From positions 1,984,001 through 2,048,000 of the forward strand of contig CP073042.1 in the NCBI GenBank assembly GCA_018114805.1: 64,000 nt of DNA, in the 5' to 3' direction. The position numbers and the translations under genes were made by a program. Positions 49,701-57,927 of the stretch are shown one piece after another. The notes beneath the pieces were generated by a model, which had not been told where the DNA came from, did not search any database, and saw only the letters and a list, made by a program, of their open reading frames with translations. How positions within the stretch are numbered: the first letter of the stretch is position 1; every line of letters starts with the position of its first letter. This stretch comes from Candidatus Streptomyces philanthi. GTDB lineage: Bacteria > Actinomycetota > Actinomycetes > Streptomycetales > Streptomycetaceae.

Positions 49701-49955
49701 GCACTGCTGGCGCAGCTCGTGCGGGACGAAGACCTCCACCGGGTCGCGGCCGATCGCCTCGTGCGCCGGCACGCCGAGGAGTTCGGCCGCGCGCTCGCTC
49801 AACTGGTCCACGCGACCGTCCGGGCCCAGCGAGAAGGAGGCCACCTGGACGTAGTCGTAGATGGAGCCCGGCGGACTGCCCTGCCACATCGGTGCCGAAA
49901 TCGGCGCGGTCTCCGTCCCGTCGGGCGTCCCCGCTCCCGCTGGCATGTCGCTCAC
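46782..49955 (-). CDS. PAS-PAS-GAF-SpoIIE phosphatase-HATPase regulator
   Basis: Intact 1,057-residue multidomain signalling protein. PAS 1 (about 30-120, SIYDYVQVASFSLGPDGRVD) is followed by a Pro/Gly-rich linker. PAS 2 (about 265-385) contains SPLGFFFADKNLRLMRVNEC and DITGRRRADQEA. A GAF domain follows (about 390-640, IGASLDLETTARELLAVAVP). The PP2C/SpoIIE phosphatase domain (about 650-910) has EVGGDWYDVIDLPG, VVGDVMGRGLRAA, GHLPPVL, YTDGLVESRD and GEDDTALLMAR. The C-terminal RsbW-like ATPase domain (about 925-1045) has LVSELVTNALRYGELG and EGGRGLQLVGLL. It senses a signal through PAS/GAF and acts on anti-anti-sigma factors. Undamaged although very long, so it is under selection. Confidence 0.92.
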   Translation of the reverse strand: MSDMPAGAGTPDGTETAPISAPMWQGSPPGSIYDYVQVASFSLGPDGRVDQLSERAAELLGVPAHEAIGRDPVEVFVPHELRQQCHRKVAELLDGREWTGLVPYLRPKPAPADQHTSTPLGTTPTAQRPPAAPPHGPASAPDGPASGEPISDVPGPTPHAAPETRSAPGPHGAPEAPPVPGQRGAASADECPDPPVARGTGRTWVGGRDPREELGDGPYGLAEIYLMPTRNDMGERSALCIAVDVSALRQIETDLAASQAVFGQSPLGFFFADKNLRLMRVNECFARAFGRPVDWHRGRTPYDFLPRAEAERFSASLRRVIETGTPVTGMQIVGSRYGETERHRWQVSFYRLHGGSGRPIGVAGLVIDITGRRRADQEAAGVRRNLALLNEAGARIGASLDLETTARELLAVAVPQFCDLACVDLYQGLLAGDEAVPELRAATRPSSPGRGRTGEPAKGSAPLRRVAFASAVSDGPVALSGYPEAEPDDLAGPIGLGIPGAASHVGAPGPGGAASFGDRARRAAGRRPVQVGEAHRYPPHSPCATALSTGQVRVIPGRDSGADPDAGPELGAVVQSTLAVPMVARDTVVGLVQFSRAKGSEPFGERDTALAVELAARAAVCIDNARLYRREHERALILQRSLLPPGDPEAAGLDIACRYLPGSEATEVGGDWYDVIDLPGHRTALVVGDVMGRGLRAAVAMGELRTAVRTLAMLDLEPAEVMTALDEIAQGLGAPGTTRASTRTAGRQGPARGGRSAGARGVAGDSDLSEIYLATCVYVVYDPVTRRCTIANAGHLPPVLVPQGGQPRLVELPPGMPLGVGGEPFEEMEFELPDGALLALYTDGLVESRDHSLDVGIEALRAALAAPPVAADGVSPLEGICDHVLNALGTHHGEDDTALLMARMQGLPAHAVGDWRLPREPRSVGRARELACQQLREWGLEALVDTTELLVSELVTNALRYGELGMPPAKQGGEIRVRLLLDRGLVCEVWDGGLVQPRRRRARDTDEGGRGLQLVGLLSAAWGSRRTPRGKTVWFELALPSGETSGVDATEALLSMY

Positions 49956-50440
49956 TGCCCGTCTCCTCCGGCTCAGGTGCTAGGACCGGCCCAGAAGGCC
50001 GAGTATCCAGCACTCCAGCCAATCCCTGCACGGCCTTCACGATCACAGCACGGTCTCGACGCCAGCACGGTCTCGACGCACTCTCGTGCGACGTGGCGAT
50101 CGCGAACGCTCAACAAGCCGTCCCCGGGTCCAGCACGGACCCGTTCGGGCTTCAGCGGCCCCCCATCGGACCCACATCAGCCCCCGAGGAGCCATGGCGT
50201 CTCAGCCGGGCCCCCGTCGCCGCGAAAGGTCCCGCCGGCCGCTGATCGCGGCAGGCCAGGCCGCTTTCGCAGACCGCTGCTGCCTGACTCCTCACCAGGC
50301 AGACCCGACTCTAACCAGACAGTTCGGGCGCGTGGCCAGCCCGGTGGGTTCATCTGTTGGCGCACGCGCCCCACGTGTTGTTCCAGCGCCCGGGCCCCCG
50401 GTCGTGACGGGCCCGCCTCCCCCGGTCCGCCCCGGGGGGC
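49956..50440. other. Intergenic region between two regulators
   Basis: About 485 bases, moderately GC-rich, containing the promoter region of the SpoIIE gene. A near-direct repeat cagcacggtctcgacgc occurs twice at about 50047-50080. No gene recognised. Confidence 0.4.
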
Positions 50441-50881
50441 TCACTCGGCGGCGGCGATGGTGAGTTCGAACCAGACGGTCTTGCCCACCGTGCCCCGCCG
50501 CGTCCCCCAGCGCCGGGACGCGCAGGCCACCAACTGGAGCCCGCGGCCGCCCTCGTCCTCGGGGGCGGCGGCGGGTTCCCGGGGCGGGTCCTCCACCGGG
50601 TCCGACACCTCGACCAACAGGGCCCGCCCGCCGGAGTCGGGCAGCGGCCGGAAGTACATGCGCACGCCGATCGGGCCGCTCGCATACCGGAGCGAGTTGG
50701 TGACCAGCTCACTGACCAGCAGGACCGTCACATCGCTCATCGCCGTCAGGCCCCAGTCCGCCAGCGCGTCCCGCACCAGCTCCCGGGCCTGGCGCACGGA
50801 GTCGGGCGCCGCGGGAAAGCTCCACTCGGCGAAGCCGGGCGTGGACGCCACGGCTCCTGCGCTGTCGTTGACGCCCACCAC
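50441..50881 (-). CDS. ATP-binding protein, RsbW-like
   Basis: Intact 146-residue HATPase_c protein. N box DVTVLLVSELVTNSLRYASG, G1-like LLVEVSDPVEDPP, G2 EDEGGRGLQLVACASRRWGT and final GKTVWFELTIAAAE. Closely resembles the last domain of the neighbouring 1,057-residue phosphatase (EGGRGLQLV, KTVWFEL), suggesting duplication and a shared anti-sigma signalling role. The first ATG (50881) gives a short extension before AEWSFPAAPDSVRQARELV. Confidence 0.85.
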   Translation of the reverse strand: MVGVNDSAGAVASTPGFAEWSFPAAPDSVRQARELVRDALADWGLTAMSDVTVLLVSELVTNSLRYASGPIGVRMYFRPLPDSGGRALLVEVSDPVEDPPREPAAAPEDEGGRGLQLVACASRRWGTRRGTVGKTVWFELTIAAAE

Positions 50882-51036
50882 TTCCCCTGAACGCCGACGA
50901 GCCCCATCGAATTGTCCACGTTAGACGGGGTTAATCAGCACATACCCGATATTCGGGTGGGCCTATCGTCCGGGCGACGGCGCGGTGCCACGTTCGGCCT
51001 ACCGGGCCCCGGCGGGCGCCCGAGCCAGGCGCGGCC

Positions 51037-51441
51037 CTACGCCAACTCGCCGCCGGCCCGAAGATCGTCGAAGAGAAGCTGGTCGACCGGCGGAACCAAC
51101 GGACGGTGCGCGTACGAGAACCAGGCCAGCTCCGCGATCTCGCTGCTCGCCGACAACGTCCCCTGGTACTCCGCCGTGTAGCAGCTCATCCGCACCACGG
51201 CACCGCCCGGCGCCCCGGACGCCTCGGCCTCGTACGTGGCCAAGTGGCGCGCGCTGGCCGCGTCCAGCACCACGGTCAACTCTTCCTCGATCTCCCGCAG
51301 CAGGGTCTCCAGGTCGCTCTCCGCGCCCTCCCGCTTGCCGCCGGGGATGTAGAAGACGTCCTTGCCGCAGGGCCGGGCGCAGAGAATCCTGCCGCCCTCC
51401 ACCCGCACCCACGCCACCGTGTCGATCAGTTCCGCCGCCAT
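51037..51441 (-). CDS. Nudix hydrolase
   Basis: Intact 134-residue Nudix enzyme that cleaves nucleoside-diphosphate-linked substrates. The Nudix box GGKREGAESDLETLLREIEE then EL fits G-x5-E-x7-R-E-x2-E-E at about residues 34-57. It starts MAAELIDTVAWVRVEGGRIL at ATG 51441. Substrate unknown. It lies between a PadR regulator and an ATP-binding protein on the same strand, with a spacer of about 75 bases from PadR; it may be read from the PadR message. Confidence 0.88.
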   Translation of the reverse strand: MAAELIDTVAWVRVEGGRILCARPCGKDVFYIPGGKREGAESDLETLLREIEEELTVVLDAASARHLATYEAEASGAPGGAVVRMSCYTAEYQGTLSASSEIAELAWFSYAHRPLVPPVDQLLFDDLRAGGELA

Positions 51442-51518
51442 CCCCGCGCCTCCGCCCTCGTCATCCGTCCCGTGTCAGCCAGGACCCTAACGAGCGGGGG
51501 CGGGGCGCGGGACCGCGC

Positions 51519-52052
51519 TCAGTCCGTCAGGGTCGCGATCGCCTCGGCCAGCCACGACCGCTCGGCCTCGCTGGTGGCGCGGGCGACACGGAGCATGCCC
51601 TGACGGAAGAGGTCGGGCGCGTCCTCGGCACGCACCGGCTCGCCGTCGCGATAGAAGAAGCTCGCCGGGGTATCGAGGAAGTCCTGCCGGCGACGGAGGA
51701 CCGCGACCTGCTCCGCCCGATCCGGAAGGTGGCGCAGGAACGCGAGCAGCGTGAAGAAGCGCTGGCCGTCGGTGATGTCGGCGTCCTTGGGATGCCGCAG
51801 CCGGGCCCGCAGTTCCGCCCGCCCCGCCGGGGTGAGGGACAGGATACGGCGCGGCGCGGCGCCGCTGCCGGGCTCCGTACACTGCTCGACCAGCCCCGCC
51901 TTCACCAGCCGGGCGATGGCCGGGTAGAGCGCTCCGTCGCTGACCGGGCGCAGGTGGCCGCTGAGGTCACGGATGCGGGCCTTCAGCTCGTACCCGTGCA
52001 GGGGCTCCTCGAAGAGGAACCCCAAGATCGACAGCTCCAGCACGCGCCGCAC
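51519..52052 (-). CDS. PadR family transcriptional regulator
   Basis: Intact 177-residue repressor. The winged-helix N-terminus LELSILGFLFEEPLHGYELK, SDGALYPAIARLVKAGLVEQ and RRILSLTPAGRAELRARL (about 1-90) is followed by a C-terminal dimerisation helix (ATSEAERSWLAEAIATLTD). It is transcribed divergently from a MATE exporter gene, with a 41-base palindrome in the 99-base gap. PadR regulators commonly repress adjacent efflux pumps and respond to their substrates. The regulator is intact although the pump is frameshifted. Confidence 0.88.
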   Translation of the reverse strand: MRRVLELSILGFLFEEPLHGYELKARIRDLSGHLRPVSDGALYPAIARLVKAGLVEQCTEPGSGAAPRRILSLTPAGRAELRARLRHPKDADITDGQRFFTLLAFLRHLPDRAEQVAVLRRRQDFLDTPASFFYRDGEPVRAEDAPDLFRQGMLRVARATSEAERSWLAEAIATLTD

Positions 52053-52101
52053 CCCTTCCCGCGCCCATCCGAACCTTGCACGCCTCCAAGGAGCATGCTA
52101 A

Positions 52102-52142
52102 CTCTTTTCGCTGTACCTCGATTCGAGGTGCAGCGAAAAGAG
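52102..52142. promoter_or_regulatory. 41-bp palindrome, probable PadR operator
   Basis: Arms ctcttttcgctg-t-acctcg and cgaggt-g-cagcgaaaagag surround a 3-base centre (att), giving 18 of 19 paired positions. It sits ten bases before the MATE start and 50 bases from the PadR start, overlapping the likely promoter/leader. The length is unusually long for one PadR dimer and could bind two dimers or fold as RNA. Confidence 0.75.
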
Positions 52143-52151
52143 GGGGCGGCG

Positions 52152-53580
52152 ATGAAGGCAGCCGAACACCGGCGCGCGCTGGTGTCACTGGCGGGTCCGA
52201 TCTACTGCGAACTCCTTTCGGGCGTCGTGGCCGGGATCATCAACATGGTCTGGGTGGCGCGGCTGGGCGGGGCGGCCGTCGCCGCCGTAGCCGTCGCGAC
52301 CAACGTCGAGAACGTGCTGCTCGGGGTGGCCCTCGCCGCCGGACCGGGCACGACCGTGCTGGTCGCCCGCGCCAGCGGGGCAGGCGATCCGGCGGGGTTG
52401 CGTGCCGCGGTACGCGGCGGCTGGGCCCTGTGGGCGCTCGTCACGCCGGCCGTCGCCGTGGGCGGATACCTGTGCCGCAAGCCGCTCGCCCACCTGGTAC
52501 TCGGCGATGCCGACGGTGACGCGCTGGCTCTCGCGATCGACTACTTCTCGATCGCGCTGCCCGGCATCGCGGTGTTCTTCGCGACCAACGTCGTCGACGG
52601 CATCCTCAAGGGCACCGGCGACACCCGCACCCCGATGCAGCTCGCGCTGCTCGCGAACGGGCTGATTCTCGCGCTGGACCCCTGGTTGGTCCTCGGCTGC
52701 GACCTCGGAGTGCGGGGGGCCGCGATCGCCACGGTGCTCAGCCGCACAGCGGCGCTCGTCTGCGGCTGCGTCGCCCTGCGCCGCAGCGACACGCTCCGGT
52801 GGGCAAACGACGCGCACGGGAGAGGGGCACCCACCCACGCCGCCGGGCCGTTACGCCGGGCTCGTTCGCTTGGCCTTGACGCCCGCCGGACGGCCGGGGT
52901 CGGGGTACCCATGTCCGTCGACTTCGTCCTGCGGATGACGGGCGCGTTGACCCTCGTGGCCGTCGTCGCCCGGCTCGGCGTCGCCGAGGCAGCCGGGTAC
53001 GGGCTCGCCACCAAGGCGACGTACATCGCGACCATGGCGTTCTACGCGGTGCGCCAGAGCGCCGCCATCCACACCGCCTGCCTGCTCGGGGCGGGCCGCG
53101 ACGAGCGCCTGGTCATCGGACGACAGGCGTTGCTGCTGGCCGGGGGGTTGGGAGCGGCGGCGTCGTTGACGCTGCTCGCCGCCGGCCCCTGGATCATGCG
53201 GGCGTTCGGCGCCGAGGACGTGGTCGTCGCGGCGGGAGCGCTCTACCTACGCTGCCTCGGCCCCTACCTATCTCACGCTGCTGGCCTGCTGCATCGCGCT
53301 GGGTGGCGTCTTCGAGGGCAGCGGCGACAGCTCCGCGCTCGCGCGCGTCACCGCCGTCGGGGTGGCGCTCCAACTGGGGCTCGCGTACGGCCTGTCGGGG
53401 GCTGGACTGCCCGGGGTCTGTGGCGTCATGGCCGCGTCCATGGCAGTGAAGTGCGCGGCCGTCGCCAGGAGATACCGGCGTACAGAACACCCGGCGTTCG
53501 CACGCCGTGGCCGTAGACGTCCGAAAACCTCCGCCACGGTGGCCGATGGCGCCACGCCCGACAAGCGCACCGCGCCCTGA
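52152..53580 (+). pseudogene. MATE family efflux transporter, frameshifted near C-terminus
   Basis: Cation-coupled multidrug exporter with 12 expected helices. ATG 52152 (MKAAEHRRALVSLAGPIYCE) follows gagggggcgg. Family features include GIINMVWVARLGGAAVAAVA, LKGTGDTRTPMQLALLANGL and a central duplicated half starting GVGVPMSVDFVLRMTGALTL. Near 53270, after YLRCLGPYL, the frame shifts; the last helices LTLLACCIALGGVFEGSGDS and GLPGVCGVMAASMAVKCAAV are in the next frame to TGA 53580. About 370 of 475 residues are intact, so loss is probably recent. It is controlled by the divergent PadR. Confidence 0.8.
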
Positions 53581-54099
53581 ACCCCGGATCGGCCCCGCGC
53601 CGCTGATCCGCCCGACCCGATCCGGGGCCGCGACGGCTGGGTCACGCGGCGCGCCCCCTCGCCGGACCGCGCTTCGCGGCGCGCGGTCGGGCCTCGGGTC
53701 GCGCCGACGCGGCCCCTCGGGCCGGTTCGCCGGGGTGGCCGGGCTGCCCGGTCGCCGGCAGGGTGCGGCGGCTTGGTGGGGACGCGGGTGAGGGTGGGGT
53801 CCCGCTGCTGGCCTGCGCGCTCGGGGAGTCGCGCGGTGCGGGGGGTGTGCCGTGGAACAGGACGTGCCGTGGAACGGGTGGTGCGGTGGAACGGGTGGTG
53901 CGGTGGGTAAGGCGGTGTGTCGTGGCGTGGTGGAGCGCTCCACCACGTAGAGCTGGCAGGCGCCACGCGAGTGGAGGCGGTGGGCCACCTGTTCGACCTC
54001 CGTCTTGGTGGCGTACCGCCCGACGCGGTAGCGGTTGCCGTTGTCGTCCTGGCGGACGACCAGCCACGGCAACGTCGGCTCGGGGCCGCTGTCAGTCAT
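53194..54099 (-). CDS. SPOR-like small protein with run-on C-terminus
   Basis: ATG 54099 after a gaggggg ribosome site gives MTDSGPEPTLPWLVVRQDDN, GNRYRVGRYATKTEVEQVA and LYVVERS. This is the short SPOR-type protein (about 55-90 residues) common in Streptomyces. After residue about 58 the normal stop is missing: the frame runs through Pro/His-rich tandem-repeat sequence (53860-53930) and then antisense to the MATE gene, stopping only at 53194. The genuine gene is probably just 53930-54099; loss of the stop, by indel or repeat expansion, is inferred. Confidence 0.5.
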   Translation of the reverse strand: MTDSGPEPTLPWLVVRQDDNGNRYRVGRYATKTEVEQVAHRLHSRGACQLYVVERSTTPRHTALPTAPPVPPHHPFHGTSCSTAHPPHRATPRARRPAAGPHPHPRPHQAAAPCRRPGSPATPANRPEGPRRRDPRPDRAPRSAVRRGGAPRDPAVAAPDRVGRISGAGPIRGSGRGALVGRGAIGHRGGGFRTSTATACERRVFCTPVSPGDGRALHCHGRGHDATDPGQSSPRQAVREPQLERHPDGGDARERGAVAAALEDATQRDAAGQQREIGRGRGSVGRALPPRRPRPRRRTPA

Positions 54100-54411
54100 C
54101 CCGCACCCCCTCGCTCGGCCGGTCATCCCCCGGCGTACGCCCTCGATATTCGTTCTGGGAAACCACAGTCCGCATATGCCCGAGCCTACACCCGACCCTT
54201 ACGGAGCGGATACGCGTTCTCACCAAGAGGTACGCATCCGGCCACCGTGAGCCCGTGGCGCGGGTGCGACGGGCGGCGAACGGCCCCGGACCACCCGGCA
54301 CACACCGGCACATCCGATGCGATAGCGAACGGGGGCCGGGGCCGTGCCGGCGGGTCGGATCGGTGGTGGGCGGGGCCGGGGCGCGGGGCGGCGGGTGTCA
54401 GGGGAGGCCGG
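54100..54411. other. Intergenic region
   Basis: About 310 bases between the SPOR-like gene and the GntR gene (both minus strand). It should hold the SPOR promoter. No gene or strong hairpin seen. Confidence 0.3.
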
Positions 54412-55182
54412 TCAGCGGACCGGCAGGTGGTAGGCGACGCGATAGCGGTCGGCGGAGGTCACCACGTCGGCGGTCTCGACGGGCCGGCCCCCCGCGTAGT
54501 ACGTACGCGAGATGACCAGCACCGCGTGGCCGGGGACGCCACCGAGGGCGTGGGTCTCCTCGGCCAGGCCGGGGCGCGCGGAGACCTCCTCCATGACGTT
54601 GTCCACCACCAGGTCGATGGCCGCCATCCGGTCCACCACGCCGCGCCCGGCCAGCGGGCCCTCCTCGGGCAGCAGCACCGGCGTGCGGCCCGTGATGGCC
54701 AGCGGCTCCCAGGACGTGGAGAGCATCGCGGGCTCGTTGAAGGCACGGAAGACGCACCGCGTGCGCATCACGCGCTCGCCGGGCTCGATCAGCAGCCGGG
54801 CGGCGATGTCCGACGTGGCCTCCTCCTGCATGCTGCTCGCGTCCCAGGTGCCGGCCACGGTCTCGTCGGCCTGCTCCTGCCGGAAGGGGGTGCAGTCGGC
54901 GACCGTGCGGTACCCGGTGCGGATCAGGCGGCGCGGTACGGGGCGCTCGCGCACGTACGTACCCGAGCCGGAGCGGCCCTCGACCAGCCCCTCGGCCATC
55001 AGCACCTTGCGCGCCTCCAGCGCGACCGTGTCGGAGACCCCGTACTCCTCGCGGATGCGGGCCTGCGACGGCAGGCGGGTGCGCGGCGGCAGATCACCGG
55101 TGACGATCTTCTGTCGGAGCTCACCGGCCACGCGGAGATATGCGGGCTGCTCACCAAAGGCTACGGCCCCTCCCAGTCTCAA
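54412..55182 (-). CDS. GntR family (HutC/UTRA) transcriptional regulator
   Basis: Intact 256-residue regulator. The winged HTH covers about residues 10-75 (QPAYLRVAGELRQKIVTGDL, TRLPSQARIREEYGVSDTV and VEGRSGSGTYV). A UTRA effector domain follows (about 95-250), with RVMRTRCVFRAFNEPAMLST and GVPGHAVLVISRTYY. The real start may be the internal GTG giving VAFGEQPAYL. Closest neighbour upstream is the isoprenoid block, transcribed in the same direction, but 330 bases separate them; whether it regulates that block is unknown. Confidence 0.85.
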   Translation of the reverse strand: MRLGGAVAFGEQPAYLRVAGELRQKIVTGDLPPRTRLPSQARIREEYGVSDTVALEARKVLMAEGLVEGRSGSGTYVRERPVPRRLIRTGYRTVADCTPFRQEQADETVAGTWDASSMQEEATSDIAARLLIEPGERVMRTRCVFRAFNEPAMLSTSWEPLAITGRTPVLLPEEGPLAGRGVVDRMAAIDLVVDNVMEEVSARPGLAEETHALGGVPGHAVLVISRTYYAGGRPVETADVVTSADRYRVAYHLPVR

Positions 55183-55514
55183 CAGGTCCCAGCGGTTTAA
55201 CGGACCGCATCAGCTTGGCAACCGTGCGAGAACACGGGCAATCTTTGGGCTGCGAATCACCCGATGTGATGCATTGCTGGTCAGGAATGGACTATTCCCG
55301 CGCCTTTCCGCTAGCCGCGGGCCCGGGTCGGCGGCGTGGAGCTGCGCCCGCAGCCCGGGACAGACGGCGGCGGGCAGCTCGGCGGTGACCTCGTGGCCGG
55401 CGGGGCGCAGCCGCCCGACGGCGTCGCGTTCGGCGGGGCGCGGGCCGAGCACGGAGTGGAACAGCGCGCTGGTGGTGGGACGTCATGCTCCGTGCGGCCC
55501 GCGCGGACGGTCGG
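55183..55514. other. Spacer with possible decayed reading frame
   Basis: On the minus strand, 55210-55452 reads LGPRPAERDAVGRLRPAGHE then VTAELPAAVCPGLRAQL. It looks protein-like but lacks a start and any recognised family. It lies directly after the prenyl synthase stop. Could be a remnant of a further pathway gene. Confidence 0.3.
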
Positions 55515-56597
55515 TCAGTGGTCGCGGTAGGCGGCCTGGTAGGCCATGGTGGACAGTTCCGCCGCCCACTCCGGGCTGATGTCCGCGGCCCGTACCGCCT
55601 CACAGGCCACCTTGACGCGTTCCTCGATGACGGCCTCGACCCGGTCCCGGATGCCCGTCGCGACCAGCGTCGCGTACAGCTCGTCCGGGTCGGTGCCGGC
55701 CAGGTCGTCGCCGACCAGGTCGCCGACGGCGGGCTCGTCGCGCAGCGCGAAGGACATCAACAGCGTCATCTTGTGCTGCCGGAAGTCGAGTTGGCTGGGC
55801 TTGCCGGTGGCGTCGGTGTCGCCGAAGGCGTCCAGCAGGTCGTCGCGGAACTGGAACGCCTCGCCGACCGCGAGGCCGTACTCCTCGAACGCAGCCAGCG
55901 TCCCCGCGCTGCCGCCGGCGAGCAAACCGCCCAGGGACAGGGGCCGCGAGATGGTGTACCGACCGGACTTGAACAGGGCGATGTGGCGGGCCAGTTCGGG
56001 GTCGGGGCTGAACCGGGCGGCGGCCCTGATGTCCAGGTACTGCCCGGCCATCAGCTCCGTGCACAGCTCGCCCCACACACCACGGACCCGTGGCGGGGCC
56101 CCGGCCGCGAGCCGGTTGGCGTACGTCAGGGCGAGGTCGCCGGCGAGCACGGCGACGCCCTCGCCGTAGCGCCGGGGCTCGCCGCGCCAGCCCGCGCGGC
56201 GGTGCAGTTCGGCGTGGGCCACGTGCGCGGTGGGCTTGTTGCGGCGCAGCTCGGACGCGTCCATCACGTCGTCGTGCAGCAGCGCGAAGGTGTGCAGCGC
56301 CTCCAGGGCGGCGGCCACGTCCACGACCTCGGGCGCGGCCGGGTCGCCGCCGGCGGCCAGGTAGCCGGCCACGCAGAAGGCGGGGCGCAGCCGCTTGCCG
56401 CCGCTGAAGACCACCTCGGCGATGGCGTCCACCAGGGCGACCGAGTCGGGGTTGGCGGCGTGCCACTCGCGGCGCTCGGCGGCGAGCAGGTCCTCCAGCC
56501 GGCCCTGCACCCCGCCCAGCAGCCGCCCCAGTTCGGCGCGCTCCGCGGTCGGGGCATCGGCCGTGGCCACGGGGGTCTTCGACACGGTTCCGGTCAC
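55515..56597 (-). CDS. Short-chain polyprenyl diphosphate synthase (FPP/GGPP synthase)
   Basis: Intact 360-residue trans-isoprenyl diphosphate synthase that condenses IPP with allylic diphosphates. First Asp-rich motif DDVMD (about 109-113) in HTFALLHDDVMDASELRRNK, second DDLLD (about 252-256) in EAFQFRDDLLDAFGD, plus GGKRLRP and the Lys/Thr pair KSGRYTISRPL. The residues before the first motif (F five positions upstream, small residues closer) do not settle FPP versus GGPP. Same strand as ispH (65-base gap) and the UbiA-type enzyme, so it probably supplies the latter's prenyl donor. No damage. Confidence 0.88.
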   Translation of the reverse strand: MTGTVSKTPVATADAPTAERAELGRLLGGVQGRLEDLLAAERREWHAANPDSVALVDAIAEVVFSGGKRLRPAFCVAGYLAAGGDPAAPEVVDVAAALEALHTFALLHDDVMDASELRRNKPTAHVAHAELHRRAGWRGEPRRYGEGVAVLAGDLALTYANRLAAGAPPRVRGVWGELCTELMAGQYLDIRAAARFSPDPELARHIALFKSGRYTISRPLSLGGLLAGGSAGTLAAFEEYGLAVGEAFQFRDDLLDAFGDTDATGKPSQLDFRQHKMTLLMSFALRDEPAVGDLVGDDLAGTDPDELYATLVATGIRDRVEAVIEERVKVACEAVRAADISPEWAAELSTMAYQAAYRDH

Positions 56598-56662
56598 GGC
56601 GTCTCCCTGCTAACGGGGCGAACGGGCGGGTTCAGCGGGCGGTTCGGCCACCTGGCGGCTTC

Positions 56663-57658
56663 CTACCGCGCGGGCTTGGTGCCGGCGTGTGCGAACAGGC
56701 TGCCGGGGATGGAGAACACCACCTCCTCGGTGGTCGTGGTCACGCTGCCGATGTCCCCGTATCCCAACTCCGTCAGACGGGTCACCAGTTCCTGCACCAG
56801 GATCTCGGGGGCGCTGGCGCCGGCGGTCACGCCCACGGCCTCCACGCCCTCAAGCCACCGCTCGTCCAGCTTGGAGACATCGTTGACCAGGTAGGACCGG
56901 GTGCCCTGGGGGATGGCGACCTCGACCATGCGGACCGAGTTGCTGGAGTTGTCGGAGCCGACGACGAGCACCAGGTCGGACCGGGCCGCGATGTCCTTGA
57001 CCGCGTTCTGCCGGTTCTGGCTCGCGTAGCAGATGTCGTCGCTGCCGGGGCCCTTGATGTCGGGGAAGCGGCGGGTCAGCTCGTCGATGATGTCCTTGGT
57101 CTCGTCCAGCGAGAGCGTGGTCTGGGTGAGGTAGGACAGGTTGGTGCCGGGCTCGAACTCCAGGCGCCGCGCGTCCTCCACGGTCTCCACCACGATCGTG
57201 TCCTCGGGCGCCTCGCCGACCGTGCCCTCGACCTTCTCGTGGTTGGCGTGGCCGATCAGCAGGATCTTGTTGCCGGCGCTCGACGAGCGGACGGCCGCCT
57301 GGTGGACCTTGGACACCAGCAGGCACGTCGCGTCGATCACCTTGAGTTCGCGGTCGACCGCGTTTCCGCGGACCGCCGGCGAGACGCCGTGTGCGGAAAA
57401 GACGCAGATCGAGCCTTCCGGAACCTCGTCTTCGGAATCGACGAAAATCGCGCCCTGCTTCTCGAGTTCACTTACGACATGCTGGTTGTGCACGATCTGC
57501 TTACGTACGTAAACGGGGGCCCCATACAGTTCCAGGGCCTTGTCCACCATGCCGATCGCACGTTCCACGCCGGCGCAGAATCCCCGCGGCTCGGCCATGA
57601 TGATTCGCTTCCGCCGCTGCTGCGGTGATGTGAGCGTGGTGTCACTTACCGAAGGCAT
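56663..57658 (-). CDS. ispH: 4-hydroxy-3-methylbut-2-enyl diphosphate reductase
   Basis: Last MEP-pathway enzyme, an iron-sulfur reductase producing IPP and DMAPP; 331 residues. The three cluster Cys are visible: GFCAGVERAI (C28), DATCLLVSKVHQ (C112; usually CPLV) and ICYASQNRQNAV (C210). AHGVSP and the TQTTLS loop are present. ATG 57658 has gggag six bases upstream. Located with other isoprenoid genes instead of alone, so likely a pathway-dedicated copy; whether a second ispH exists elsewhere cannot be seen. Intact. Confidence 0.92.
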   Translation of the reverse strand: MPSVSDTTLTSPQQRRKRIIMAEPRGFCAGVERAIGMVDKALELYGAPVYVRKQIVHNQHVVSELEKQGAIFVDSEDEVPEGSICVFSAHGVSPAVRGNAVDRELKVIDATCLLVSKVHQAAVRSSSAGNKILLIGHANHEKVEGTVGEAPEDTIVVETVEDARRLEFEPGTNLSYLTQTTLSLDETKDIIDELTRRFPDIKGPGSDDICYASQNRQNAVKDIAARSDLVLVVGSDNSSNSVRMVEVAIPQGTRSYLVNDVSKLDERWLEGVEAVGVTAGASAPEILVQELVTRLTELGYGDIGSVTTTTEEVVFSIPGSLFAHAGTKPAR

Positions 57659-57927
57659 CGACTACTCCCTGCAGGCATCGAGGACATCGAACGGGTAGCG
57701 CACGACTGGAAAAACCTGACGCTCTCAATTCTTGGTCTCCGACGTGTGTGAGCGATATAGCAGACTCCTGTCACCAACAATTGCCGCGCAGGTCAGGCGG
57801 CCTTTATGACCGACGGTCACACGGCTGCCGCGACCCCGTGGCGGGGGTGTCGGCGCACGGGCCGGGCCCCGTCGTGGGCCCGGCCCGCGCGCCAGCGGCG
57901 CGAGCGCTCCGCCGCGCGCCGCGCGGT
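57659..57927. other. Spacer between UbiA-type gene and ispH
   Basis: About 270 bases without a gene. The part near 57680-57790 is less GC-rich and may contain an internal promoter for ispH and the prenyl synthase. Confidence 0.3.
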
